Shown one piece after another: positions 6,593 through 15,410 of a stretch of 32,855 nucleotides of DNA. Source of the DNA: an uncultured Oscillospiraceae bacterium (GTDB lineage Bacteria; Bacillota; Clostridia; Oscillospirales; Acutalibacteraceae); assembly GCA_949293315.1 (NCBI GenBank), contig CASFCH010000052.1:1-32855 (forward strand), given 5' to 3'. A program made the translations under genes and the position numbers. A model generated the notes under the pieces. That model had not been told where the DNA came from. It saw nothing but the letters and a program-made list of their open reading frames with translations, and did no database searches. Each line of letters starts with the position of its first letter. The first letter of the stretch is position 1.

Positions 6593-8911
6593 ATGTTTCG
6601 ATACTATGTCAGCAAGCGCGGAGATCGGGAATATGATCTGATCGTCGTTCTCGATCCGGGGGACGTGGAGTTTGCTCTGGATCTTCTCTCAAGCAGCGGC
6701 GATCCGGAACGTCACAGCGGCTTTCTCGCCTTTCTGAATGAACAGGGCAAAAAGGGCCGCATCCGCATGGTAAAGGTCTTCCTCTCCGGGATCCTGATTG
6801 CCTCGATCCCATTCGCCATGTTCACGCAGGTGTACGCGCAGGCGCACCCTGAGCTCACAGCCGGCGCAGGAATGTCGATCAGCGCATCGGTGCTCTCCGG
6901 GAGCAAATTCAATATGACCTACCTCTACGGCGGAACCGTGGAGCAGCAGATCGCCAAGGTGCAGGCGGCCGGCTCCTTCCAGACCGTATCGCCGAGCTAT
7001 TTTGATATTGATTCCTCAGGCAGACTGGTACTCAACAACATCAGTTCCCGCCTGATTTCCGCCATGCATGAGATGGGGATCAAAGTGGTCCCCATGCTGA
7101 GCAACCACTGGGACCGGAAGGGCGGCCAGCTCGCCCTGCGCGACCCCGCAGCCCTCGCGCGCCAGATCGCAGCCTATGTGGAGCAGTATGATCTCGACGG
7201 AGTAAACGTGGATATTGAGAACGTCACCGCCGCCGAACGGGACGCGTACACCCTGCTGGTCAAAACGCTGCGGGAGACGATCCCCTCGGAAAAGGAGGTC
7301 TCCGTGGCGGTGGCGGCCAACCCGAGCGGATGGACCACCGGCTGGCATGGTTCCTACGACTATGCCGCGCTGGCACAGTACGCCGACTATCTGATGATCA
7401 TGGCCTATGATGAGAGCTGGCAGGGGAGCGACCCGGGCCCGGTGGCCAGCCTCTCCTTTGCCGAGCGGTCCGTCCGGTATGCGCTGCAGCACGCCCCGGC
7501 TGAAAAAATCGTCCTCGGCATTCCGTTTTACGGGCGGATGTGGAGTGCGGACGGCGCCTTCAACGGGAACGGAATCGGTCTGAATGTCCTGTCCAACATG
7601 CTGCGCGACTACCGCGCCGAGATCACTTTTTCACAGGAACATCAGTCCCCGGTCGCAACCTTCACCGTGCGCAGCGGGGATCCGAGCTATACCGTAGGCG
7701 GAAAAAAGCTGACGCCCGGCACCTACACCGTCTGGTTTGAAAACGAGCAGTCCCTGGAGGCAAAGGCGGACCTGATCCACCGATACAACCTGAAGGGGCT
7801 GGGATCGTGGGCCCTCAATCAGGCGACGGACTCCATCCTCTCCGCCATGAGCGGATGGCTGACCGCACCGGAGGATGAGGCGGCCCGATACGGCACGGTA
7901 ACAGCGGACTCCCTGCGCGTGCGGCGCGGCCCGAGCACGCAGAGCGATACCATTGCCTTTTACCGGCAGGGGGAGCGCGTGACGATCGTCGGGGAGACGG
8001 ACGGCTGGTACCGCATCCAGCTGCCGGACGGGACGTACGGCTATGTGAGCGCCGACTATATCCTGCTTGAGGAGGAAGAGGAGGAGACGCCGCCCGCAGC
8101 TGAGACGCCGGCCTACTCCTCCGGCGACCGCGTCCGGGTGCGCGCACTGCCCTCCACGCAGGGGGAGATCCTCGCGCACCTGATGTTCGGCGACTCCGTC
8201 ACCGTGGTCGGGGAGGAACTGGACGGCTGGTATCAGGTCCGGCTGTCGGACGGAACGGAGGGGTATGTCTCCGCCGGATATATTGTCTTTACCCAGCCGG
8301 TGCGGGAAAGGACGGCCTACTCCTCCGGGAGCAATGTCCGCGTACGCGCGCAGGCCTCCACCGCCTCCGCAATTCTGAACCACCTGGCCTTTGGTCAGTC
8401 CTTCACCGTGATTGGCGACGTGCAGGGGGACTGGTACCGCGTCCGGCTCTCCGACGGCACGCAGGGATATGTACACGCGGACTATGTCTCCTTCACCCGC
8501 CCTGTACTTGAACGCACCGGCTATATCACAGGCAACAGTGTGCGCGTGCGTTCGGCCGGTTCGACAGGCGCACCCATCCTGACGCTGACAAATCGGGGGG
8601 ACGCATGGACCGTCGTGGGAGAAATACAGAGCGGCTGGTACCAGGTTCGTCTCCCGGATGGGAGGAGCGGATATATCCATGGGGATTATGTCACCTTTAC
8701 CCGTCCGCCCGTCAACCGCACCGGCTACTCCGTGGGCAGCGATGTACGCGTGCGGAAAAGCGCCTCCACCTCCAGCGCCATTCTCGCCCTGCTCCAGCGC
8801 GGGCAGAGCTTTACCGTCACCGGAGAGACGGCAACGGGCTGGTATCAGGTCCGGCTTTCGGACGGGACGCAGGGGTATGTACACGGATCTCTGGTCGCCT
8901 TCCGGCAGTGA
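6593..8911 (+). CDS. GH18 cell-wall hydrolase with five SH3b repeats
   Basis: 772 residues from the ATG at 6593 (AGGTGG upstream); the frame is open further upstream but without a ribosome site. A polar N-terminal segment of about 58 residues precedes Met59 and the hydrophobic stretch VKVFLSGILIASIPFAMF. An internal start at 6767 would give an ordinary signal peptide ending YAQA. Residues about 95-420 are GH18, with LDGVNVDIEN (Asp202, Asn205, Asp207, catalytic Glu209) and YYGRMW-like substrate-loop text. Residues 430-772 hold five SH3b modules, each with an RVR..ST and GWYxVRLxDGxxGYV pattern. The architecture resembles spore or peptidoglycan N-acetylglucosaminidases (SleL/YaaH-like); peptidoglycan is the inferred substrate. 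Confidence 0.8.
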   Translation: MFRYYVSKRGDREYDLIVVLDPGDVEFALDLLSSSGDPERHSGFLAFLNEQGKKGRIRMVKVFLSGILIASIPFAMFTQVYAQAHPELTAGAGMSISASVLSGSKFNMTYLYGGTVEQQIAKVQAAGSFQTVSPSYFDIDSSGRLVLNNISSRLISAMHEMGIKVVPMLSNHWDRKGGQLALRDPAALARQIAAYVEQYDLDGVNVDIENVTAAERDAYTLLVKTLRETIPSEKEVSVAVAANPSGWTTGWHGSYDYAALAQYADYLMIMAYDESWQGSDPGPVASLSFAERSVRYALQHAPAEKIVLGIPFYGRMWSADGAFNGNGIGLNVLSNMLRDYRAEITFSQEHQSPVATFTVRSGDPSYTVGGKKLTPGTYTVWFENEQSLEAKADLIHRYNLKGLGSWALNQATDSILSAMSGWLTAPEDEAARYGTVTADSLRVRRGPSTQSDTIAFYRQGERVTIVGETDGWYRIQLPDGTYGYVSADYILLEEEEEETPPAAETPAYSSGDRVRVRALPSTQGEILAHLMFGDSVTVVGEELDGWYQVRLSDGTEGYVSAGYIVFTQPVRERTAYSSGSNVRVRAQASTASAILNHLAFGQSFTVIGDVQGDWYRVRLSDGTQGYVHADYVSFTRPVLERTGYITGNSVRVRSAGSTGAPILTLTNRGDAWTVVGEIQSGWYQVRLPDGRSGYIHGDYVTFTRPPVNRTGYSVGSDVRVRKSASTSSAILALLQRGQSFTVTGETATGWYQVRLSDGTQGYVHGSLVAFRQ

Positions 8912-8922
8912 CCGCCGCTTCC

Positions 8923-8956
8923 GCACCCGGCAGTGCCATATACCGACGGGTGCTTT
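8923..8956 (+). terminator. Possible weak terminator after the GH18-SH3 gene
   Basis: GCACCCG (8923-8929) pairs with CGGGTGC (8947-8953) around a 17-nt loop and is followed by TTTGTAT. The large loop and short T-run make this a weak call. Confidence 0.35.
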
Positions 8957-9023
8957 GTATGTACAGATTCCCCTGTGCAAAAAATGGCGAGAAATCTTTA
9001 ACACAATTTTAACATGAAGCATC

Positions 9024-9052
9024 TTGAAGTCCCCATTGCTTTTCTTTATAAT
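9024..9052 (+). promoter_or_regulatory. Promoter of the Na/Pi cotransporter gene
   Basis: -35 TTGAAG (9024-9029), a 17-bp spacer and -10 TATAAT (9047-9052), leaving a leader of about 55 nt before the GTG start. No Pho-box was recognised. Confidence 0.7.
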
Positions 9053-9113
9053 GATCGTGTTTGTTAAGAAAATGTTAATATAAACGCTGTAGAGAAAAGG
9101 GTAGGGAACACAC

Positions 9114-10739
9114 GTGGATTATAAACTGATATTCGGCCTGCTCGGCGGGCTGGCACTCTTCCTGATGGGGATGCAGATGATGAGTACCGGTCTGGAGGCC
9201 GCAGCAGGTGACAGGATGAAGCGCATTCTGGAAAAGCTGACCTCCAACCGCTTTCTGGGGGTGCTCGTGGGCGCCGCCATCACGGCGGTAATCCAGTCCT
9301 CCTCCGCGACCACGGTCATGGTAGTGGGCTTTGTCAACTCCCGGCTGATGACGCTCAATCAGGCCGTATGGGTCATCATGGGCGCCAATATCGGCACCAC
9401 GATCACCGGCCAGCTCATTGCGCTGGACGTCGGGGAGATCGCCCCGCTGATCGCCTTTGCCGGCGTGGCGCTGATCGTCTTTATCAAACGCGACTCCATC
9501 CATCACTGGGGGCAGATTCTCGCGGGGCTTGGGATCCTCTTTATCGGCATGGATATGATGAGCAGCGCCATGATGCCGCTGCGGGAGTCCGAGGGCTTTG
9601 TCAATCTGATGACCCGGTTCTCCAACCCCGTACTCGGCATCCTGGTGGGCATGATTTTCACGGCGATCATCCAGTCCTCCTCCGCTTCGGTCGGTATCCT
9701 GCAGGCGCTGGCGATGAGCGGCGTGATCGGGCTGCCCAGCGCCGTATACGTGCTGTTCGGCCAGAACATCGGCACCTGCGTCACGGCGCTGCTCGCATCC
9801 ATCGGCACCACCCGCAACGCCAAGCGCACCACGATCGTCCACCTGATGTTCAACATCATCGGCACGGTGCTGTTCACCATTATCTGCTATTTCACCCCGC
9901 TGACGTCCTTTGTGGAATCCTGGACGCCGGACAACGTGGCGGCCCAGATCGCCAACATGCACACGCTTTTCAACGTAGTCACCACGCTCCTGCTGCTCCC
10001 CTTCGGCAATCAGCTGGCAAGGCTGGTCGTTAAAATCCTGCCGGATAAGCTCACCGATGAGGAGACGGGCCAGCACCTGCAGTACATTAAGCCCATGGAC
10101 ACCGCGCAGGAGTATCACATCGGCCTTTCCGCGATCGCCATCGGCAGCACGCGCATGGAACTGACGCGCATGCTGGACATGGTGTGCACAAATGTGGATA
10201 TGAGCTACCGCTGCGTCCTCAGCGGCACCACGCGCCATCTGGGGGAGGTGGAGGAGGTCGAGGACTACATCGACTACCTCAACGCCGGCATTTCGGACTA
10301 TATCTCCCATCTGATCGCACACGAGCTCAACGAGCGGGACTCCGAGACCATCGGCTCCTTCTTTAAAATTTGCGGCAATCTTGAGCGTATCGGCGACCAC
10401 GCGATGAATATCTGTGAGTACACCAAACGGATCGAGAAAAAGGCCATTACCTTCTCGAAGGACACGCGCTCCGAGATGGGTGAGATGCGCGAAATCTGCA
10501 TTCAGGCGCTCGGCCTGCTTGGAAATATGGAGCCCATCACGGAGGAAACCTTTGAAAAGATCGCCGCCTCCGAACAGCGCATCGACGATATGACCGGGCG
10601 CTTCCGCCACAATCAGCTCAAGCGGCTGCGCAGCGGCGAGTGCTCCAATGAGGAATGTGTGCTCTACTCCGAGATGCTCACCGACTTTGAACGCATGGGG
10701 GACCACATCCTGAACATCGGCGAGGCGCTGAAAGCGTAA
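9114..10739 (+). CDS. Na/Pi cotransporter family protein with PhoU-like C-terminus
   Basis: 541 residues, typical for the NptA/YjbB family, which moves phosphate with sodium across the cytoplasmic membrane. The two inverted repeats show the family signature twice: VIQSSSATT (residues 60-67) and IIQSSSASV (about 184-192). Multiple hydrophobic helices span residues 5-300, and a helical PhoU-like regulatory domain covers about 345-540 (ERIGDHAMNI and ERMGDHILNI repeats). The start is GTG at 9114 after AGGGTAGGGA. It is monocistronic, with its own promoter, and shares a hairpin terminator with the convergent fucO. In some relatives the direction may be export, so import is inferred. Confidence 0.9.
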   Translation: MDYKLIFGLLGGLALFLMGMQMMSTGLEAAAGDRMKRILEKLTSNRFLGVLVGAAITAVIQSSSATTVMVVGFVNSRLMTLNQAVWVIMGANIGTTITGQLIALDVGEIAPLIAFAGVALIVFIKRDSIHHWGQILAGLGILFIGMDMMSSAMMPLRESEGFVNLMTRFSNPVLGILVGMIFTAIIQSSSASVGILQALAMSGVIGLPSAVYVLFGQNIGTCVTALLASIGTTRNAKRTTIVHLMFNIIGTVLFTIICYFTPLTSFVESWTPDNVAAQIANMHTLFNVVTTLLLLPFGNQLARLVVKILPDKLTDEETGQHLQYIKPMDTAQEYHIGLSAIAIGSTRMELTRMLDMVCTNVDMSYRCVLSGTTRHLGEVEEVEDYIDYLNAGISDYISHLIAHELNERDSETIGSFFKICGNLERIGDHAMNICEYTKRIEKKAITFSKDTRSEMGEMREICIQALGLLGNMEPITEETFEKIAASEQRIDDMTGRFRHNQLKRLRSGECSNEECVLYSEMLTDFERMGDHILNIGEALKA

Positions 10740-10780
10740 ACCGGGGATGCGCCCCTCTCCCCCACAGATCAATCAACAGA

Positions 10781-10812
10781 AAAAGGCGGACGGAGCTGGG
10801 CTCCGTCCGCCT
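10781..10812. terminator. Bidirectional hairpin terminator
   Basis: A 12-bp stem (10784-10795 with 10801-10812) with a 5-nt loop between convergent genes. On the minus strand TTTTCTGTTGATT follows the stem, which fits fucO termination; the plus-strand T content is weaker. Confidence 0.75.
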
Positions 10813-10838
10813 CACTTTGTATATGGAGAAAAATGCGA

Positions 10839-11990
10839 TTACATCATGGACTCATACAGCGCCACGACGTCCGCCTTGGTGACGTCCTTCGGGTTGCCCG
10901 GCGTGCAGGCATCCGCGATAGCGGAATCGGCCAGGAAGTCGATATCCTCCGCCTTGACGCCAACCTCGCTGACCTTCTGCGGGATGCCGACGTCGATCCC
11001 CAGCTGGCGCACCGCATCGACTGCCGCCTTACGGTACTCCTCCTGGCTCATGTTCTCAACGCCCTGCACGCCCATCGCAATAGCGATATCTTTATACTTC
11101 TCACCGGTTGCCTCCGCGTTGAACGCCATGACCGTGGGCAGGATGGTCGCACAGGCGACACCGTGCGGTGTATCATACAGCGCGCTGAGCGGGTGTGCCA
11201 TGCTGTGAACGATGCCCAATCCCACGTTGGAGAAGCCCATGCCCGCAATGTACTGGCCGACGGCCATCTCCTCGCGCGCCTTTGCATCGCCTGCAACGGA
11301 AGCCCGCAGGTTCTTCGCGATGATCTCGATCGCCTTGATGTGCATCATGTCGGTCAGCTCCCAAGCCGCCTTGGTGATGTAACCCTCAATGGCGTGGGTC
11401 AGCGCATCCATACCGGTCGCGGCGCACAGTCCCTTGGGCATGGAGGCGACCATGTCGGGATCGACGATCGCAACAATCGGAATATCGTGCGGGTCGGCAC
11501 AGACGAACTTGCGGTTCTTCTCCACGTCGGTGATCACGTAGTTGATCGTGACCTCCGCCGCCGTACCGGAGGTCGTCGATACCGCGATGATCGGCAGGCA
11601 CTTATTCTTGGTGGGGGAAGCGCCCTCCAGCGAGCGGACATCCGCAAACTCCGGATTCGTCATGATAATGCCGATGGCCTTGCTGGTGTCGATCGCACTG
11701 CCGCCGCCGACGGCCACGATCACGTCCGCGCCCTCGTTCTTGCAGAATGCGACGCCCTCCTGGACGTTCTCGATGGTGGGGTTCGCCTTGATACCGTCAT
11801 ACACTGCATAGTCAATGCCGGCGGCATCAAGCAGGTCGGTCACCTTAGTTGCGACCTTGAATTTCAGCAGGTCGGGATCCGTGCAGACCATGACCTTTTT
11901 GCAGCCGCGCGCCTGGATCTCGCTGGCGATCTCCTGGATCGCGCCCTTGCCAAAGTAGGATGTTTCATTTAAGATGATTCTATTTGCCAT
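10839..11990 (-). CDS. fucO: Lactaldehyde reductase, iron-containing alcohol dehydrogenase
   Basis: 383 residues, collinear with E. coli FucO from the N-terminal MANRIILNET onwards (for example NPEFADVRSLEGASPT, EVTINYVITD, KFVCADPHDIP). The GGGS nucleotide loop is at 95-98. Metal ligands Asp195, His199, His262 and His276 are all present. FucO reduces L-lactaldehyde to 1,2-propanediol with NADH at the end of fucose or rhamnose breakdown. AAGGAGG lies 8 nt before the ATG. It has its own promoter and terminator; no fucose isomerase, kinase or aldolase is visible nearby. A GH29 fucosidase is encoded 9 kb away. Other diol or alcohol substrates are possible for this family. Confidence 0.88.
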   Translation of the reverse strand: MANRIILNETSYFGKGAIQEIASEIQARGCKKVMVCTDPDLLKFKVATKVTDLLDAAGIDYAVYDGIKANPTIENVQEGVAFCKNEGADVIVAVGGGSAIDTSKAIGIIMTNPEFADVRSLEGASPTKNKCLPIIAVSTTSGTAAEVTINYVITDVEKNRKFVCADPHDIPIVAIVDPDMVASMPKGLCAATGMDALTHAIEGYITKAAWELTDMMHIKAIEIIAKNLRASVAGDAKAREEMAVGQYIAGMGFSNVGLGIVHSMAHPLSALYDTPHGVACATILPTVMAFNAEATGEKYKDIAIAMGVQGVENMSQEEYRKAAVDAVRQLGIDVGIPQKVSEVGVKAEDIDFLADSAIADACTPGNPKDVTKADVVALYESMM

Positions 11991-12023
11991 AAGGGATTCC
12001 TCCTTATTAATGTTTGCAAGTTT

Positions 12024-12052
12024 ATTATATATCCGGCTTATCCCAAATTCAA
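12024..12052 (-). promoter_or_regulatory. Promoter of fucO
   Basis: Minus strand: -35 TTGAAT (12047-12052), a 17-bp spacer and -10 TATAAT (12024-12029). It is divergent from the promoter at 12110-12138, with an AT-rich stretch between them. Confidence 0.7.
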
Positions 12053-12109
12053 GAATTAAAGTATGAATAATATATAAAAAATGCTATATTCCCAAGTGAT
12101 ATATAAACG

Positions 12110-12138
12110 TTGCGCTGAAAATCAAAATGTACTATAAT
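12110..12138 (+). promoter_or_regulatory. Promoter of the PHP-helicase gene
   Basis: -35 TTGCGC (12110-12115), a 17-bp spacer and -10 TATAAT (12133-12138). The -35 is a poor match, so basal strength may be moderate. No LexA-type box was recognised. Confidence 0.55.
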
Positions 12139-12177
12139 GAGGCCATCTTATTTTAATTGGACAGAGGGTGCTCTTTG

Positions 12178-15100
12178 ATGTACATTTCCGACCTGCACAT
12201 ACACTCCCGCTTTTCCCGTGCCACCAGCAAGGACTGCGACGCCCCGCACCTGGAGCTCTCCGCACGGCGCAAGGGCATCCAGGTGATCGGCACCGGGGAC
12301 TTTACGCACCCTCAATGGCGCAAAGAGCTCAAAGAGCAACTGATCCCCGCGGGCGAGGGCGTGTACACGCTGCGGGACGAATTCCGCCTGCCGGGGAGTT
12401 CTATGGAACAACGCCCGCTGTTCGTCGTGACAGGGGAGATCAGCTGCATCTATAAGCGCAATGGCAAAACGCGCAAGGTGCACAACGTGATCCTGCTGCC
12501 CAGTCTGGAGGCGGCGGACGAGCTGTCCGCAAAATTGGAGGCCATCGGGAACATCCACTCCGACGGGCGGCCTATCCTGGGCCTCGACAGCCGCGATCTG
12601 CTCGAGCTGACGCTGGACACCTGCCCGGAGGCCGAGTTCATCCCGGCGCACATCTGGACGCCGCACTTTTCCATGTTTGGCGCATTCTCCGACTTTAACA
12701 CCATCGAGGAGTGCTTTGACGACCTGACGCCGCACATCCACGCGGTGGAGACAGGGCTCTCGTCCGATCCGCCGATGAACTGGCGCGTCTCCCAGCTGGA
12801 CGGGCTCACGCTCGTCTCCCACTCCGACGCCCACTCCCCCGCCAAACTGGGGCGGGAGGCCAATCTGATGGACACCCCGCTCTCCTATCCCGGAATGGTT
12901 CACGCCATCCGCACGGGTGAGGGCTTCCTGGGGACGATCGAATTTTTCCCTGAGGAGGGGAAGTATCACCTGGACGGGCACCGCAACTGCGGCGTCTGCC
13001 TGACTCCGGTACAGACGGCCGAGCGCGGCGGCCTCTGCCCCGTATGCGGGCGTAAGTTGACTGTCGGCGTGGAACACCGTGTGGAGGAACTGGCCGACCG
13101 TGCATCCGGATTCCGGCCCGTGGGAGCCAAACCGTTTGAGAGCCTGGCCCCGCTGCCGGAGGTCATTGCCGCGTGCACCGGCGTATCCGCCACCTGTAAA
13201 AAGACGGCCATGCTCTATGAACGGATGCTAAGTGAACTGGGGACGGAATTTTACATTCTGCGTGAGGCACCCGATACGGATATTGAGCGTATAGCCGGCC
13301 CCTGTTTAGCTGAGGGGATCCGCCGTCTGCGCGCCGGGAAGGTCGAGCGCCGGGCGGGATTCGACGGCGAATATGGCACAATCTCCCTGCTCACGCCGTC
13401 TGAAATCGAGCGGCTGAACGGCCAGACATCTCTGTTTGCTGTGGAGGCTTTACAGATCCATGGCGCAGCGCCGCAGCTCAAAAGGAAAAAGGCGCCAAAA
13501 GATCCCAAACCGGATCACAAACCGGAAAAAACGGCGCCTGCGGAGTTGCTCAACCCACAGCAGCTGGCAGCTGTTGATGCGGACAGGCGCCGTGTGGCGG
13601 TCATCGCCGGCCCCGGTACCGGTAAGACAAAAACGCTCGTCGCCCGGATCGCCCACCTGGTGGAGGATTGCGGCATCAAGGCTGACGAGATCACCGCAGT
13701 TACGTTTACCAATCAGGCGGCGGCGGAGATGCGCGAGCGGTTGGAACAGCGGCTGGGCGGTAAACGCGCCGCAGCGCATATGACGATCGGGACTTTTCAT
13801 GCGATCTGCCTGAAGCTGCTCGGTAATGTCCGCCTGATTGCACCGGGTGACGCATTGACTGCGGCTGCCGACGCCCTGACAGCCTGCGGCTCCGACCCCA
13901 AACGGGCCAAGTCACTTGTGCGGGCCGTCTCCCGCGTGAAAAATGGGATAGAACCCGAAGCGTGCGGGATTATGCAGGAGGAGTTTGACGCCTACTGTGC
14001 CCGGCTGCAAGAATGGGGCGTGCTGGACTTCGACGACCTGCTGACCGAGGCGATCAAGTTGGATCCCACCGGTCAAAAGCGGTTCCATCACCTGCTTGTG
14101 GATGAATTTCAGGACATCAACGATACACAGTACGAGTTGGTGCGCCGGTGGAGCCGCGATGGGAAACTGTTTGTCATCGGCGACCCGGACCAGTCCATCT
14201 ACGGATTCCGTGGTGCAAGCGGCCGGTGCTTTGAACGCCTGACGGAGGATTTCCCGGACACGCAGGTGATCCGGCTGGTGGAGAACTACCGTTCTGCTCC
14301 GGAGATCCTCCACGCGTCCACTGCGGTCATCGCGCACAATCCGGGCGCAGAACGCATTCTCTCCCCCAACCGCCCCTCCGGCCCCGCTGTCCGGCTGGTG
14401 ATGGCGGCGGATGACTTCTCCGAGGGGATTTTCGTCGCCAAGGAGATCGCGCGCTTGACCGGCGGTGTGGATATGCTGGAGGCACAGCGCACACGGCGTG
14501 ATGATAACGTGCGCGCCTTTTCGGATATCGCGGTGCTTTGCCGGACCCACCGCCAACTGGAACTGATTGAAAAGTGTCTGATTCACGACGATATTCCCTG
14601 TATTGTCAGTGGGCGCGAAGACTTTTTAGACGCGGACGATGTACGCGGGGTGCTCGCCTTTTTCCGTTTCCTCCGCCATCCCACCGACACCGGTGCGCTG
14701 GATACCGCCCTGCGCACTCTGTGGCACTGCCCAGCCGACTTGGTTGAAAAAGCCTGCGCACTCAGCCGGGGGATGGGTTCGCTTGATCCGAATGCACTCC
14801 GCGGCGAGGTGGCTGGATACGGGCCGTTGGAACTCTGGTGTGACTGTGCGGCGGAGTGGCTCCCCCTTGTCACTCACGAAAAGCCGCTCAAGCTGATCGA
14901 GCGCTGGATAGAAGCCCACGGCCCCTCCGATACGCTCAACCGCCTGAAGAATACGGCTGTGTTCTATCCGACACTCGACGCGCTGGATCATGCGCTGATT
15001 TTGGGGCAGGAGCCGGATCTCAGCCGCGCGTGCGGCAAGGGGTGGAAGTCCGGCGCCGTGCGCCTGATGACGCTGCACGGTGCCAAGGGTCTGGAATTCC

Positions 15101-15342
15101 CTGTGGTGTTCGTCGCCGGTGTAAAGGCAGGCTCCTTGCCGCTCGAATCCCCGGGACGGCCCGCCGACATTGAGGAGGAACGCAGGTTATTCTATGTCGG
15201 AATGACCCGCGCCCGCGAGGAATTGATCCTAACCGCCGCGCCGGAGCCTTCGCCGTTCCTTGATGAGCTGCCGGCGGAGGTCTTGTGGGAGGAGGCGCGC
15301 ACACGGCGCGAAAATCCGGCAAAACAGCTGAGCCTGTTCTAA
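12178..15342 (+). CDS. EndoQ-like PHP endonuclease fused to UvrD/Rep-family helicase
   Basis: 1054 residues from the ATG at 12178 (GAGGGTG upstream). Residues 1 to about 420 match the TIGR00375/EndoQ PHP-nuclease family: metal motif DLHIHSRFS (5-13), GTGDFTHP near 40, SHSDAHSP near 215, and a zinc finger with Cys271, Cys274, Cys287 and Cys290. Residues about 457-1050 are an SF1A helicase: Walker A GPGTGKT (478-484), TFTNQAAAEMRERL, DEFQD (642-646), GDPDQSIYGFRGA, VENYRS, TLHGAKGLEFPVVF and YVGMTRAREEL (from 1006). EndoQ nicks DNA 5' of deaminated bases, and the fused helicase could open the nick. The linker (about 425-457) is Lys/Pro-rich. Cytosolic DNA repair is the likely role. Confidence 0.88.
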   Translation: MYISDLHIHSRFSRATSKDCDAPHLELSARRKGIQVIGTGDFTHPQWRKELKEQLIPAGEGVYTLRDEFRLPGSSMEQRPLFVVTGEISCIYKRNGKTRKVHNVILLPSLEAADELSAKLEAIGNIHSDGRPILGLDSRDLLELTLDTCPEAEFIPAHIWTPHFSMFGAFSDFNTIEECFDDLTPHIHAVETGLSSDPPMNWRVSQLDGLTLVSHSDAHSPAKLGREANLMDTPLSYPGMVHAIRTGEGFLGTIEFFPEEGKYHLDGHRNCGVCLTPVQTAERGGLCPVCGRKLTVGVEHRVEELADRASGFRPVGAKPFESLAPLPEVIAACTGVSATCKKTAMLYERMLSELGTEFYILREAPDTDIERIAGPCLAEGIRRLRAGKVERRAGFDGEYGTISLLTPSEIERLNGQTSLFAVEALQIHGAAPQLKRKKAPKDPKPDHKPEKTAPAELLNPQQLAAVDADRRRVAVIAGPGTGKTKTLVARIAHLVEDCGIKADEITAVTFTNQAAAEMRERLEQRLGGKRAAAHMTIGTFHAICLKLLGNVRLIAPGDALTAAADALTACGSDPKRAKSLVRAVSRVKNGIEPEACGIMQEEFDAYCARLQEWGVLDFDDLLTEAIKLDPTGQKRFHHLLVDEFQDINDTQYELVRRWSRDGKLFVIGDPDQSIYGFRGASGRCFERLTEDFPDTQVIRLVENYRSAPEILHASTAVIAHNPGAERILSPNRPSGPAVRLVMAADDFSEGIFVAKEIARLTGGVDMLEAQRTRRDDNVRAFSDIAVLCRTHRQLELIEKCLIHDDIPCIVSGREDFLDADDVRGVLAFFRFLRHPTDTGALDTALRTLWHCPADLVEKACALSRGMGSLDPNALRGEVAGYGPLELWCDCAAEWLPLVTHEKPLKLIERWIEAHGPSDTLNRLKNTAVFYPTLDALDHALILGQEPDLSRACGKGWKSGAVRLMTLHGAKGLEFPVVFVAGVKAGSLPLESPGRPADIEEERRLFYVGMTRAREELILTAAPEPSPFLDELPAEVLWEEARTRRENPAKQLSLF

Positions 15343-15346
15343 GATC

Positions 15347-15375
15347 TTGCAAACTGACGCCATTGGCTTTATAAT
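15347..15375 (+). promoter_or_regulatory. Promoter of the DUF4317 gene
   Basis: -35 TTGCAA (15347-15352), a 17-bp spacer and -10 TATAAT (15370-15375). It begins right after the helicase stop codon, so DUF4317 is transcribed separately. Confidence 0.75.
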
Positions 15376-15410
15376 GGAAGTCCTATGCAACGCGAAAGGA
15401 ATGAGCTCTA

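Noticed and set aside
7631-10772. Long minus-strand frames opposite the GH18-SH3b and Na/Pi cotransporter genes
   Set aside because: They mirror the SH3b repeats and the membrane helices of the real genes and show no family signature.
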